A stretch of DNA of 64,000 nt from a virus. A program made the translations under genes and the position numbers. Position 1 is the first letter of the stretch; every line of letters begins with the position of its first letter. The notes under the pieces were generated by a model that saw only the letters and a program-made list of their open reading frames with translations, was not told the DNA's origin and made no database searches. The stretch lies in the IMG/VR virus record IMGVR_UViG_3300028654_000001, positions 434,001 through 498,000 of that record; one strand, 5' to 3'. Below are positions 8,764 through 19,313 of the stretch, piece by piece.

Positions 8764-9555
8764 TTAGCCCCGTGCAAGTTCAAGGAACTCTTCTTCTGAC
8801 AAGCACTTGGTGCCATACTTCCTAGCAGTGGCAGCCTTATTCGTAGAAGTGTCAGACATAACAAGATAACTCAACTTTTTGGTGACTCCGGACTTTACCT
8901 CTCCGCCTTGGGACGTCACCATGTCTTCTAAGTCACCACGACTGTTAACCATCTCACCAGTGAAACAGAAGCTCTTCCCGGACAGCTTACCACGAATAGG
9001 TCCCTGTACTTTGACACCTACCGAAAGCAGTTCCTCTACCACACCACTCTGAGTCTTGATCCATTGGAAGATTGTCTCCGCCTTCACAACTCCTATACCG
9101 TTGATTTTACCTAGATCACTAGCGGTAGCAGACCGAAGCCTATCTAGATCATCATAACCATCAACCATCACAGTCTTTATGGTTGATACAGCAATTCCAG
9201 GAATACAAAGTGATCCGAGCATGGTATCGAGGGTGAGTACCTTCTTTTCATGCAGGAGATCTAAAGCCTTGGTGGCCGACGTATCACCCATTCGATCCAA
9301 ACCAGAGAGCTGCTCAACAGTAAGACGATACAAATCTGGAACCGATCTCACCAAACCAGTGGTTACTAGTTTCTCAATTAAAACGTCACCCCACTCGAGG
9401 ACCCCGAGGTTTGCGAGCCATTGGGATACCCGACCAATGATCTGGGCTGGACACCCTTCCTTGTTTGGGCAGATGTGGAACTCCCCATCTTGGATGACAG
9501 TAGATCCACAAGATAGACAGTTAACTGGGGGATAAAAGAACAAGTCAGTGCTCAT
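8764..9555 (-). CDS. ligA: NAD-dependent DNA ligase, C-terminal half (zinc finger, HhH, BRCT)
   Basis: 263 residues equal to the second half of a bacterial LigA. It begins PPVNCLSCGSTV and continues CPNKEGCPAQ, the four-Cys zinc finger. The helix-hairpin-helix domain follows (for example GLDRMGDTSA, LGKINGIGVVKAETI) and a C-terminal BRCT domain (GKSFCFTGEM, SYLVMSDTS). The N-terminal half is a separate gene at 10341-11462, with a homing endonuclease gene between them. The ATG at 9555 overlaps the endonuclease stop by 11 bases. The break falls exactly at the junction of OB fold and zinc finger, so the two chains could reassemble. Confidence 0.9.
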   Translation of the reverse strand: MSTDLFFYPPVNCLSCGSTVIQDGEFHICPNKEGCPAQIIGRVSQWLANLGVLEWGDVLIEKLVTTGLVRSVPDLYRLTVEQLSGLDRMGDTSATKALDLLHEKKVLTLDTMLGSLCIPGIAVSTIKTVMVDGYDDLDRLRSATASDLGKINGIGVVKAETIFQWIKTQSGVVEELLSVGVKVQGPIRGKLSGKSFCFTGEMVNSRGDLEDMVTSQGGEVKSGVTKKLSYLVMSDTSTNKAATARKYGTKCLSEEEFLELARG

Positions 9556-10348
9556 AATGGGTTATCTCCTTAGTTGACATTACGGGAGGGGTTTTATATG
9601 GATCGCTTAGATCCACCCAAGGTTCACCCGGTCCAACCCAAGGATGAATACCAACCTGCATCTCCATCCCATAGAGAACCCAAGAGGTTACTAAACAGGA
9701 GTTGAATCCTTTAACCGATACAAGATCATTGAGTGCCTTTTGTTTGGCTAGAGTCTTTGAATCCCACAACAAATAGTCAGCCTTAACTTCCCAAACTTCC
9801 TTGACCCCACCTACCAGAGTAACCAAAAAGTCTGGGATATAGATACGAGTAAACCCTTCGAACGAGTAGGGAATCTGGAAAGGCTCTACCTCTACTTTAG
9901 TAACCTGCGGGTGCAAGTCGAGTACTCTAACCAACCTAAGCTCCCAAGATGAACGTACCCAGGCTTTACCCCCAGGAAGCTTATCGCTTTTGGCGATAGC
10001 CCCATGACCAATAGATTTGACTCTTCCTTCCAAGTAGGCTCTGGAAACACCTATCGAGATCTTCTCTCGAATCTCAATAGTCCGGTCATACTTACCAGCA
10101 ACTCCAATACCCTTACCAGTTCTAGCAAGTTTCATCTTGACTATAGACATTGAGGAATGCCCAACCCCTCGAGTTGGGTTAGATCTAGTCATAAATCTGG
10201 ACTGTCTCAACCTCATCTCATCTGACTTCAAGAAAGTCAATTTGAAAGTAGATTTGAAGTCATCTACGGTATACCCGTGAAGTCTAATATGGTTAGTACT
10301 CAAGAAGTCTGTTACTTTGCCGCAGATAGGACAGGTTAGTTTAGCCAT
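9545..10348 (-). CDS. PD-(D/E)XK-type homing endonuclease inserted between the ligA halves
   Basis: The best start is ATG at 10348 (MAKLTCPICGK); an upstream GTG at 10360 is possible. It has an N-terminal zinc finger (CPIC...NHIRLHG), then basic repeats of the kind seen in DNA-binding parts of phage homing nucleases (GHSSMSIVKMKLARTGKG, REKISIGVSRAYLEG). The C-terminal nuclease core has SSWELRLV, YIPDFLV and EVWEVKA, fitting the E...PD...ExK pattern. It overlaps the N-half ligase stop by 8 bases and the C-half start by 11. There is no space for a group I ribozyme, so it is a free-standing element that fractured ligA. Confidence 0.8.
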   Translation of the reverse strand: MAKLTCPICGKVTDFLSTNHIRLHGYTVDDFKSTFKLTFLKSDEMRLRQSRFMTRSNPTRGVGHSSMSIVKMKLARTGKGIGVAGKYDRTIEIREKISIGVSRAYLEGRVKSIGHGAIAKSDKLPGGKAWVRSSWELRLVRVLDLHPQVTKVEVEPFQIPYSFEGFTRIYIPDFLVTLVGGVKEVWEVKADYLLWDSKTLAKQKALNDLVSVKGFNSCLVTSWVLYGMEMQVGIHPWVGPGEPWVDLSDPYKTPPVMSTKEITHYEH

Positions 10349-11462
10349 TGGGGTCCTCACTGAGATTGGCTATAACCTTTGGAATAACATCTCCAGCTCG
10401 TACAACAAGGATCTTGCAACCTTTGAATAACCCAAGTTTTTGAATGTACCTCCAATTGTAAAGACTTGCATTCACTACTTTCACCCCAAGGAGATTAACT
10501 TCATCAAAGTTGGCAACAGGAGTAATCCTTCCAGTGCTACCAGTCTGCCAAGTGATCCCTCTAAGAGTACTCTCCCTGGATACAGGAGCGAATTTAAAGG
10601 CTATGGCTCCAATAGGGCGCATGTCCTTCTCGCCTAGAGCAAATTGCTTGTTCAGATCGTTGACCCCTATTACCAACCCGTCAATATCGTAGTCAATCTG
10701 ATCTCTCTTGGTCTTCTGGTACTCAACCCAAACATCCTGAGGGGTACGCGAAGACGTCCACCAGGGAGTCGACAACCCAAGACTCTCGATGAACTGGTAT
10801 TGCTGCTCTTCGGTAAGAGGGGTCGCTAATGAGTAGGTAGGGGGGACCTTCCCATGAATAGTAAGCTTGTAGAACAAAACTGTGAGGTGTTCACACCCGC
10901 GGCCGTCATACCGCTTGGCAAGCCCAGAAGCAGCATTCCTTGTATTGGCATAGACATCCTTGAAGTGGGCCGCAAGGTCACTTCTTCGAAGTATGACCTC
11001 CCCACGGACTGAACAAGAGATCTTCCCAGGAATCTGGTCTGGGACCCCCTTCATCCTCTTTGCATTGACCGTAATGTCCTCACCAATTTTACCATCCCCA
11101 CGGGTCACAGCTTGAGTCAACTTGCCATTGACGTACTTGACCTTGAGAGAGATCCCATCCAGCTTCTCGGAGATGACAACCTTCCCGTCGGGAGCGTAGG
11201 TCTGAAGCCAATCAGCTATCTCCTCTGGGGTGTTCACCTTGTTGAGGGACCCCATGGGGGTGTCGTGCTTGACCTTCAGCCACTCGGAGACAGGGGGAGA
11301 CCCGACTTCAGCTAGAATGGAGCTGAAGGCGTCTAGATCGTTTAGCTCATCCACCCAAGCATCGAAGACCTCATCGGAAACTGTAGGGGTCTTATTGTAG
11401 TAGTCATCACGGGCTTTCTTGATGAGCCCCTGGAGCTCAATAATCCGATCTTCATCAGCCAT
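10341..11462 (-). CDS. ligA: NAD-dependent DNA ligase, N-terminal half (adenylation and OB domains)
   Basis: 373 residues: the Ia/adenylation domain with the KxDG nucleotidyl-lysine motif (VISEKLDGISLKVKY, about residue 92), further ligase motifs (SVRGEVILRR, FKFAPVSRESTL) and the OB fold ending ILVVRAGDVIPKVI. Intact LigA proteins continue after this point into the zinc finger. Here the chain stops after NLSEDPNG and the remainder is encoded at 8764-9555. It would seal nicks with NAD+ if it pairs with the other half. Confidence 0.92.
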   Translation of the reverse strand: MADEDRIIELQGLIKKARDDYYNKTPTVSDEVFDAWVDELNDLDAFSSILAEVGSPPVSEWLKVKHDTPMGSLNKVNTPEEIADWLQTYAPDGKVVISEKLDGISLKVKYVNGKLTQAVTRGDGKIGEDITVNAKRMKGVPDQIPGKISCSVRGEVILRRSDLAAHFKDVYANTRNAASGLAKRYDGRGCEHLTVLFYKLTIHGKVPPTYSLATPLTEEQQYQFIESLGLSTPWWTSSRTPQDVWVEYQKTKRDQIDYDIDGLVIGVNDLNKQFALGEKDMRPIGAIAFKFAPVSRESTLRGITWQTGSTGRITPVANFDEVNLLGVKVVNASLYNWRYIQKLGLFKGCKILVVRAGDVIPKVIANLSEDPNG

Positions 11463-11465
11463 GGC

Positions 11466-11756
11466 TTAGTTGGCCTCAGACTTACGTGGGTCAAGTACAA
11501 CAACCGGACTCGGCGAGGTCTCAAGCTTATTTGCATACTCCTCTAGGGTTGTCACAGAAGCCAGCGGAGTAATGATCAACCTAACCTCTTGACCCTTGAG
11601 GTGGGCAATAGCTGGAATTGGGTCGAACGAGAGTGGGTTTCCTTGTTGGTCAACAGTTCTAATCGTGACCCTGTCGTCCATGGGATCGATCTCGACAATT
11701 CCTTCTACGAGATGAATGTTGAGCGCCTTGAAGTCCAGCTTGTTTTCATCAGCCAC
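11466..11756 (-). CDS. Hypothetical small acidic protein
   Basis: About 96 residues from a GTG at 11756, chosen because GGAG lies 6 bases upstream; a TTG at 11768 would add four residues. It lies between the ribonucleotide reductase and the ligase N-half, 3 bases from the ligase gene, so it is probably co-transcribed. The sequence alternates beta-prone segments (GIVEIDPMDDRVTIRTVD, EVRLIITPLASVTTLEEY) and ends PVVVLDPRKSEAN. No family is recognised. Confidence 0.6.
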   Translation of the reverse strand: MADENKLDFKALNIHLVEGIVEIDPMDDRVTIRTVDQQGNPLSFDPIPAIAHLKGQEVRLIITPLASVTTLEEYANKLETSPSPVVVLDPRKSEAN

Positions 11757-11780
11757 GGATGTCTCCAAAATGAGGAAAGC

Positions 11781-11805
11781 CCCCTCCTAGTAACACCGGG
11801 AGGGG
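11781..11805 (-). terminator. Hairpin after the ribonucleotide reductase gene
   Basis: 7-bp inverted repeat (CCCCTCC / GGAGGGG) with an 11-base loop, followed on the minus transcript by CTTTCCTCATTTT. It would act as a weak terminator or attenuator between the reductase and the 96-residue gene. Confidence 0.5.
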
Positions 11806-11826
11806 ACTTTACCTGAGATAAATTCG

Positions 11827-13770
11827 TCATCTTATCGGGCATACACCCGAACTGCACTCCTCAGCTTCCATATCTCCGCCACGTACCAGCGGATGGTCAT
11901 GTTGGATCTGAGCGTAGAGTTCTTCATATATATCTTTGCTTACGCTTTCATAGGGTGGCTGTGCATAACCATGAACTTTTGGCAAAGTCGAAGTACTCTT
12001 GAGATAAGGCACATACTCTTTAAGACAAGTGGCAAGTTCACCCCTCTCACTCTCCCCGAATGACAGAGTAGCCGAGACAGCATTGTCTGCCCAGGACTCT
12101 TGAACAGCCTTCTGTCGGTCGAACTGATCCCGAATGGTCTCAGTCTGAACAGTTACCTTTGCATCTGACTTCATTGGAAATGCAAAGGCCCAAGTATGCC
12201 CGCTATTGTCGTAGATGTCATCTTCGAAGGGAACACCTGCTTCCATCATGGCAAGCGCCATTGGGTCATTCTTGGCAATCCTAGTTCTACGAATGTAATA
12301 AGGGGCGTAGGCAGCATGGATGCCTGGACTCGAGCCATTGAGAAGAGATATAGTTCCGGAAGGCTTAACAGTGGTGACCGCAATCGGGTCACTAACCCCA
12401 AGCTCCTTCGAGTATGAAGTTGCCTCATCCCTGCAGAGTTGGTACCAACGGCTGAGTTGGTTGTTGGTCCAATCGAAGTCACAGAGACCCCCGAGACCAA
12501 CCCCAACACGCATGTTCTGCTTTTGAACTGTGTCAGCCTTTAGGTCAGACAACGGAGTTAGCCTCTGCCGTAGGCAGTATCTGGTGATCAGTCGGAACAC
12601 CAAGTCTGAATCAGTCGAATCTTCGAACTTAGCTGGGAAAACTTCAGCAAGGTTACAAGCTTCACGATCATGAAGTGGAACCTCACCACAGGGGTTAACG
12701 CCTTTCGCACCAGGATCAGTTTTCCATACCAATGGTAGATTCAGTATACCTGGCTCACCACTGCCATTCTCGGCCATATCAGCAACAAGTGAATCCCAAT
12801 CGAAGTTCTGTAGCTGTTCCCAAGATCTGAAAGCAATCGAGTTGTTCGAAGTATGGCGGTGAGAGATCACCATATCCATATCCTTCTTAGCATCACGGAA
12901 AGCTTGGTCATAAGCATCTCCGATTGTAATCAAAGCAGATCTACGAACGTTACCAGCCTTAATGCAAAGACCGATATAGTTGGTGATGTCGAGAGCTTCA
13001 ACACTATTAACCCGTCGACCAGCTGCTCCACGTACAATCGACCATGCATTGCGTAGAAGCTTAGTAAGTGGTCCAGGGCCGCAAGCAATTCCACCGAAGG
13101 TTCTAATTGGTAGCCCTCGAGCTCTAACTTCAGATACATCAATTATTAAGTCTTTTGCGTTGAAAGCAGAGGACAGGACTGTTCGAAGAGCCTCTACCCA
13201 ACCCTCACGTGAGTCAGGAACCTTGAATATGGGTGTTTGCCCGTTGAGAAACTCTTTTGGTTCAGGGCTTACTTCAGAGATATTTTCGTGAGTCTCTGAA
13301 CAATGAACTGCAAAACGAACTGCTGGTGTTCGCTGAACTACTGGTAGAGCGTCGACCTCATTCAGCCCAACCCCTACCCCGCCTCCGAGCATTAGTTGAT
13401 TGGCAGTCCAGCACCAATCATCGATCCCGTAGAGGGTTGTGTACCAGCAGTTGTACCGAGCATCCGCCGGAATACCCTCGACCCCACCAGTCCATAAACC
13501 ACGCCCAGGAGGAAGAGCCTGACCCGTCCAGAATAGATGAAAGAGACTCTTGGCTTCACTCTCATTTGTGGAAGCTGCCAACGAGAGATTGGACTCAACA
13601 ACTCTCCGAATGGTATCCGTCCAGGTCTCGTTATCCCTGCAGTACTTCGTCAGGTATGTTGACCTAGCGAGCAGACTCTGAAATGGATCCCCTTTTCTAT
13701 AGTAAGGGCTCAGAAAGTCTACAGAAAAGTGATACCTGGTTGGTTTCAGAGTGGCATTTACGATCAACAT
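11827..13770 (-). CDS. nrdJ: Class II (adenosylcobalamin) ribonucleoside-triphosphate reductase
   Basis: 647 residues. It has the RGLWTGG...RYNCWYTT segment with the first redox Cys, the loop motif NPCGE (NxCxE) with the radical-site Cys and Glu, and REACNLAEV with the partner Cys. TVKPSGTISLL is the phosphate-binding stretch near the C-terminus. The tail EAEECSSGVCPIR holds the CxxxxC pair that re-reduces the active site. This is the monomeric Lactobacillus-type RTPR layout. It makes dNTPs for phage DNA and needs host B12. AAGGAG lies upstream of ATG 13770. Confidence 0.92.
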   Translation of the reverse strand: MLIVNATLKPTRYHFSVDFLSPYYRKGDPFQSLLARSTYLTKYCRDNETWTDTIRRVVESNLSLAASTNESEAKSLFHLFWTGQALPPGRGLWTGGVEGIPADARYNCWYTTLYGIDDWCWTANQLMLGGGVGVGLNEVDALPVVQRTPAVRFAVHCSETHENISEVSPEPKEFLNGQTPIFKVPDSREGWVEALRTVLSSAFNAKDLIIDVSEVRARGLPIRTFGGIACGPGPLTKLLRNAWSIVRGAAGRRVNSVEALDITNYIGLCIKAGNVRRSALITIGDAYDQAFRDAKKDMDMVISHRHTSNNSIAFRSWEQLQNFDWDSLVADMAENGSGEPGILNLPLVWKTDPGAKGVNPCGEVPLHDREACNLAEVFPAKFEDSTDSDLVFRLITRYCLRQRLTPLSDLKADTVQKQNMRVGVGLGGLCDFDWTNNQLSRWYQLCRDEATSYSKELGVSDPIAVTTVKPSGTISLLNGSSPGIHAAYAPYYIRRTRIAKNDPMALAMMEAGVPFEDDIYDNSGHTWAFAFPMKSDAKVTVQTETIRDQFDRQKAVQESWADNAVSATLSFGESERGELATCLKEYVPYLKSTSTLPKVHGYAQPPYESVSKDIYEELYAQIQHDHPLVRGGDMEAEECSSGVCPIR

Positions 13771-13786
13771 CTTTGGCCGAGCTCCT

Positions 13787-14764
13787 TCAAGAGGCGAGAT
13801 CCAGTACAGCTAGCTCAATCAAAGTTCTTCGATGGCTAGTCCGCTTCAGGTCTACATCTAATTTACATAGGTTCTGCATTGCTTTGAGTAATCGAGCCAC
13901 AGTCTGCCTCTCAACTTGAGGAAGGAGTGACTTCTTGAATCGATATGGGTGCATACCAATACCGGCTGCAGCTTCATCGGGTGTGGCACCTTTATCTATC
14001 ATTGACCGAGCCACAAATATTCTCTCTACACCCTTGATGAGAGCCCCAAGAATCATTAGAGATGGATCGTCCACTGCATACCGATACAGATCAGACAGCA
14101 TGGATAGTGCCTTCTTAGGGGATCTCATGAAAGCAGCTTCAGCAACATCCCAGGATTCAACAGTGCTAGTTGGTGTCATCACCAACCTAAGGTGATCAAC
14201 TGTAACAGTACCCTTACCAACTAGTAACTTCAGCTTACCTAGCTCACTCGAAAGTCTGTATAGATCACCACCATCAACTTGAAACATTGCTTTGGCAAGT
14301 TGAATATTCAGGTCAAGTCTGATCCGACTAGCCTCTTCCGAGATCCACTTCACTACTTCGTTCTTATCGTCCCAGGTTTTGAACTTCTTGTGCTCAAGGA
14401 GTGTAACCCTAGATCCAAGTTTAGTCCAAAAGGCTGGTACAGACGCGGCTCTCACCACAACTGCCAACACAGATGAAACGTCAGTAGCATCCCGGCCTTC
14501 TAAGTAAGACTTGAGATACTTGTCTGGCTTGATCTTGTGACCGTTATCCAACACAACAACACGAGGTTGAATGTTAGTAGGATCATCATAGTCAATGTGG
14601 TAAGTCTCACACGCTCCGACAACTGTTGCTTCATTTACTAAGGCACCATCCAACCTAGTAATTGCATAACCCTTCTGGTCACGGAACGCATTCAAATCTC
14701 GGTCTAATAGAAAGGGCTCCTCTCCAAAAGACACGACTACTGGGGTTGTGAACCTATATCCCAT
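13787..14764 (-). CDS. holA: DNA polymerase III delta subunit-like clamp-loader protein
   Basis: 325 residues resembling HolA. The N-terminal region keeps the GEEPFLLDRDL opening (family: GxexxLxxxxl). A DGGDLYRLSSELGKLKLL segment follows, matching the delta 'D...L..El.Kl.ly' signature, then TVDHLRLVMTPTSTVESWDVAEA. A C-terminal helical collar domain ends the protein. It is adjacent to and 3 bases from the delta'-like gene, so the pair probably forms a phage clamp loader. Confidence 0.75.
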   Translation of the reverse strand: MGYRFTTPVVVSFGEEPFLLDRDLNAFRDQKGYAITRLDGALVNEATVVGACETYHIDYDDPTNIQPRVVVLDNGHKIKPDKYLKSYLEGRDATDVSSVLAVVVRAASVPAFWTKLGSRVTLLEHKKFKTWDDKNEVVKWISEEASRIRLDLNIQLAKAMFQVDGGDLYRLSSELGKLKLLVGKGTVTVDHLRLVMTPTSTVESWDVAEAAFMRSPKKALSMLSDLYRYAVDDPSLMILGALIKGVERIFVARSMIDKGATPDEAAAGIGMHPYRFKKSLLPQVERQTVARLLKAMQNLCKLDVDLKRTSHRRTLIELAVLDLAS

Positions 14765-14767
14765 GAT

Positions 14768-15718
14768 TCACTTCCCGCAAAACGTAGTTGCAAGAGCCGT
14801 TTTGAGCTGAAACCCTAAGTTTATGTAGGCAGACTCATTACGTTCAATCACACTACGGACAGCCACCCATAATTTGATCCAAGTACTCTGGGGGGCTCTA
14901 GCTCTCATAGTTGTTAGGTCTTCTTCTATATCCTGATTGACTACTCGAGACTTATCGACCTCTCCTATGAGCACATCGTGTATGAGGAAGGTCAGAAAAA
15001 GAAGAGCAAGAGATAGCTCTTTAGCTAACTCATCGATTGCAGAAAATGCAGAAGGAACGTCTCCTTGGACGCTGCTGTCCAACATATTGAACACACGATC
15101 TCTAACTGTGAGGCGGCTCGAACCCCAGTACCTAGTGGCCCGGCCTACCGAACCTTCTCCTAGTCTTGAGTAGACAAGGGCTTTACCGGGATCACTCTCG
15201 AACTTGGAGAGTCTCTCGAAAATGAAGGATTCTGGCAATCTACTATAATTGACTCTGCCACACCGTGACCGAATAGTAGGGATCACTCGATCAAAGGATT
15301 CTGCCAGCATGAAAAACCTGGATTGCGCTGGTGGCTCCTCTAACTTCTTGAGAATTGCGTTAGAAGCCGCTGGTGTCATCCTATCTACACCATCAACAAT
15401 GAAAAATCTGTATGGAGCTGAAACTGGGTAGCTTGTAGTCTTGAGCAATAATTCTCGAATCGGCTCAACTCCTATTTCTTTGTCTTCAACAGCAGATACT
15501 ACTAGTACATCAGGGTGACACCCATTATCCAGTTGTAATAGGTCAGGACTCGAAGCCCCGCGTTGAGCTATTAGGAGTTCTCTGATGGTCTCCACCACAG
15601 AAAACTTACGACCTACGCCCTCATCACCCACAAGAAGTAAGGGTTTCTGTGCGGAGCCCTCAATGAACTTCCTGAGATAGATAACGGCCGATTCCTGTCC
15701 AACTACGTCACTTAACAC
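14768..15718 (-). CDS. holB: DNA polymerase III delta'/gamma-like clamp-loader ATPase homologue
   Basis: About 316 residues from a GTG at 15718, chosen because the alignable part starts VLSDVVGQESAV and the upstream zinc-ribbon gene ends at 15708. An ATG at 15781 would overlap that gene by 74 bases. AAA+ landmarks are DVVGQE, a P-loop-like GDEGVGRKFS in which the usual GK[ST] is altered, FIVDGVDRMTPAASNAILKKLEEPP (Walker B/sensor region) and IRSRC (the SRC arginine-finger motif of delta'/gamma). The altered P-loop suggests a delta'-like subunit with weak or no ATPase. Confidence 0.78.
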   Translation of the reverse strand: MLSDVVGQESAVIYLRKFIEGSAQKPLLLVGDEGVGRKFSVVETIRELLIAQRGASSPDLLQLDNGCHPDVLVVSAVEDKEIGVEPIRELLLKTTSYPVSAPYRFFIVDGVDRMTPAASNAILKKLEEPPAQSRFFMLAESFDRVIPTIRSRCGRVNYSRLPESFIFERLSKFESDPGKALVYSRLGEGSVGRATRYWGSSRLTVRDRVFNMLDSSVQGDVPSAFSAIDELAKELSLALLFLTFLIHDVLIGEVDKSRVVNQDIEEDLTTMRARAPQSTWIKLWVAVRSVIERNESAYINLGFQLKTALATTFCGK

Positions 15719-15905
15719 AGTCTTCCGGTGCTGGGAGGAGTGATTCGGGCTTGTCTGGTTCAACTGGATGCAAGACAACACGGACTTGATAGTTCTGACC
15801 GCACTTCACACAAACTAACCGTGTTACTTCCTGACCACTTGACCCGAGACTGCCTCCACAACCATCACGAGTACACCGCATCACGCCAGCTGCAGGATTC
15901 ATCAC
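15708..15905 (-). CDS. Small zinc-ribbon protein
   Basis: 65 residues with CTRDGCGG and CVKCGQNY, a two-knuckle zinc ribbon, followed by a beta-strand (YQVRVVLHP) and a proline-rich tail. Overlaps the start of the delta'-like gene and the stop of the membrane HExxH gene, so it is in an operon. Small zinc ribbons of this type are often nucleic-acid or protein adaptors; the role is unknown. Confidence 0.65.
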   Translation of the reverse strand: MMNPAAGVMRCTRDGCGGSLGSSGQEVTRLVCVKCGQNYQVRVVLHPVEPDKPESLLPAPEDCVK

Positions 15906-16582
15906 GTCTTCAGTAACCCGCGATTGACCAAAAACTGAAGTACATCCCCATAAATAGGATTATCAATGAGGGTACCAGACCTGACGGATTGCTCAGTAGT
16001 GGCCAACCAAGTATCGATATCAGCTGAGTTCCAGGACATCTTGTAATAAGACCACCCGACAAAGTAGCTCTTGATATTCTGCTTAAACTCAGTAGGTATC
16101 TCATTCGTCAACCAATACCGGACAGCTATAGTCATCGCATACCCACGCTTTTCAAGCTTAGTACGCCAGAAGCTTGGCCAAGGTAGCGCGGAGAGAATAG
16201 TCAGACCCAGTAAGATCAGCGATGACTTACAGGAGATGAAAGATGTAATGAGGGTTAGAATCAAGAAGGGGACAACCAACACTTGAGGTAATAGGTAGGA
16301 AATCCTGAACCATAGGGGTTGTCGTTTAGTGTCTAAGAGATGGACCCTTTCATGAGCCAATACCGAAAAGGATCCAGTAGGATCCTTTTCATACCCGATC
16401 TTTGTCGGAAAATAGACTATAGGGTAATAGGTACTAAAATACTTGGTCATGTAGGTTGGGTTGAAGAATAGCAACTTACCTAATAGTCTTTGACTCCAAG
16501 AATCAGACTTCCAGGCAATTTGAAAGTCGGGGATGAATCGTTTAGTATCTTCCTCAAAAGCTTGGAGATTAGATTGGTCCAT
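15902..16582 (-). CDS. Membrane protein with HExxH motif, putative metallopeptidase
   Basis: 226 residues. AHERVHLLD (about residues 78-86) matches the zinc-binding HExxH signature. Two hydrophobic segments follow (about 97-118 and 122-138), with EKRGYAMT after them, giving a possible third ligand (Glu). This order (HExxH, membrane hairpin, E) resembles integral-membrane gluzincin-like proteases, but no close family is recognised. It may act on host or phage membrane proteins. The active-site assignment is inference from the motif. Confidence 0.6.
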   Translation of the reverse strand: MDQSNLQAFEEDTKRFIPDFQIAWKSDSWSQRLLGKLLFFNPTYMTKYFSTYYPIVYFPTKIGYEKDPTGSFSVLAHERVHLLDTKRQPLWFRISYLLPQVLVVPFLILTLITSFISCKSSLILLGLTILSALPWPSFWRTKLEKRGYAMTIAVRYWLTNEIPTEFKQNIKSYFVGWSYYKMSWNSADIDTWLATTEQSVRSGTLIDNPIYGDVLQFLVNRGLLKT

Positions 16583-16592
16583 TTGTACCTAC

Positions 16593-16838
16593 TCAGAATC
16601 CTGCGTATCCGCCCGTGTTTACTGTCCAGGTATGCAGACACTTAATGCACTGGTAAGTCCTGTGATGGGGCTTTCCCATCACAGGGTTGTTAGCCCCACC
16701 AATCACAACTTCAATAGCTTGAACTGAATCACATTGCATCTCCGAGCGACACTTCATGTGAATGATGTTCTGCTTATTGACTTCAGCTTTGTTTGCTAGC
16801 CCGGGAGATGTACCTGCTGGGTCGAATCGATCTGCCAT
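16593..16838 (-). CDS. Small zinc-binding protein
   Basis: 81 residues with CRSEMQC, then HH and CIKC, giving a plausible zinc-binding fold; the N-terminal part is polar. Located between the membrane HExxH gene and a hypothetical gene with 10-base gaps. Function unknown. Confidence 0.6.
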   Translation of the reverse strand: MADRFDPAGTSPGLANKAEVNKQNIIHMKCRSEMQCDSVQAIEVVIGGANNPVMGKPHHRTYQCIKCLHTWTVNTGGYAGF

Positions 16839-16849
16839 TTGATCTAATC

Positions 16850-17236
16850 CTAGTATGATGTTGGAAACTCTACAGTGAAGATCCCATTCAATGTATCCAA
16901 GATACGCTTATAGAGGGGATCCGTGATGTCAACGATTGATGCATCAAACACCTGATTAGAGGGGGTGAAGCACCAACTTGACTCAGGAACAATAGTGGTA
17001 TCAAAACTACCATCACTCAAGTAAGGAATGATCTTTACCCAATCATCCCACCTGACTATTACACTGAACAGACCAGGGTTGAATACCCGGACATAGGGAA
17101 CATCATTGAGTACACCTTTGGTAACCGAAGCCTGACGGCGGAAGTATGCCGTCATGGCTTTTGCTAACTCAGGAGTCTCTCGACGAGTCAGCCTCTCTGG
17201 GCGTTGTCCTGCAATGTAGAACAGCCTTTGATCCAC
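16850..17236 (-). CDS. Hypothetical protein
   Basis: 128 residues, upstream of the zinc-binding gene and downstream of groEL in the same transcript. No motif is recognised. The sequence alternates beta strands and turns (VRVFNPGLFSVIVRWDDWV) and reads as a compact globular domain. Confidence 0.6.
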   Translation of the reverse strand: MDQRLFYIAGQRPERLTRRETPELAKAMTAYFRRQASVTKGVLNDVPYVRVFNPGLFSVIVRWDDWVKIIPYLSDGSFDTTIVPESSWCFTPSNQVFDASIVDITDPLYKRILDTLNGIFTVEFPTSY

Positions 17237-17266
17237 ATCGTGGTGGATAGATAACTAATTTCGTAC

Positions 17267-18913
<1,647 letters not shown>

Positions 18914-18926
18914 TTAATCCTCAGAG

Positions 18927-19310
18927 CTACGTTTTATGAGACTTGTACACCGCTTCAATTTCCGCGGGGTCGAGATCAGGAATCTCTTCTGTCACGTAAG
19001 TTTTCGAGTAAACTAAATCGTGAACCCGTTGAGGGTTCAGGTCCCCTCGTCTTCGAATCCAAGGGCTAGAATCAGAAAGATTGCTGGTACGAACCTCCAA
19101 CCAACCAAGAAGATTCAGTAAAGCTAATTGGGTGGTTAGTGCAACACTTGACCATAATTCGACTTGTTGATCATCAATTATTGACACAACCCATTGTTTT
19201 TGGTCTTCGGTTGAGTTTACCTTGAAACCCCAGCCGGCTGGCAATCTGATAGTAATCTCTTGCTGAAGACGATCAGCATCCCAACTTGAAGCATCAAAGC
19301 CTAGCGACAT
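18927..19310 (-). CDS. Hypothetical protein
   Basis: 127 residues between groEL and kptA, 13 and 3 bases from its neighbours. No motif recognised. It ends with an acidic helix (LDPAEIEAVYKSHKT). Confidence 0.55.
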   Translation of the reverse strand: MSLGFDASSWDADRLQQEITIRLPAGWGFKVNSTEDQKQWVVSIIDDQQVELWSSVALTTQLALLNLLGWLEVRTSNLSDSSPWIRRRGDLNPQRVHDLVYSKTYVTEEIPDLDPAEIEAVYKSHKT

Positions 19311-19313
19311 CAG

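Noticed and set aside
9545-10360. Group I intron in ligA
   Set aside because: The endonuclease gene overlaps both ligase halves, leaving no room for a ribozyme.
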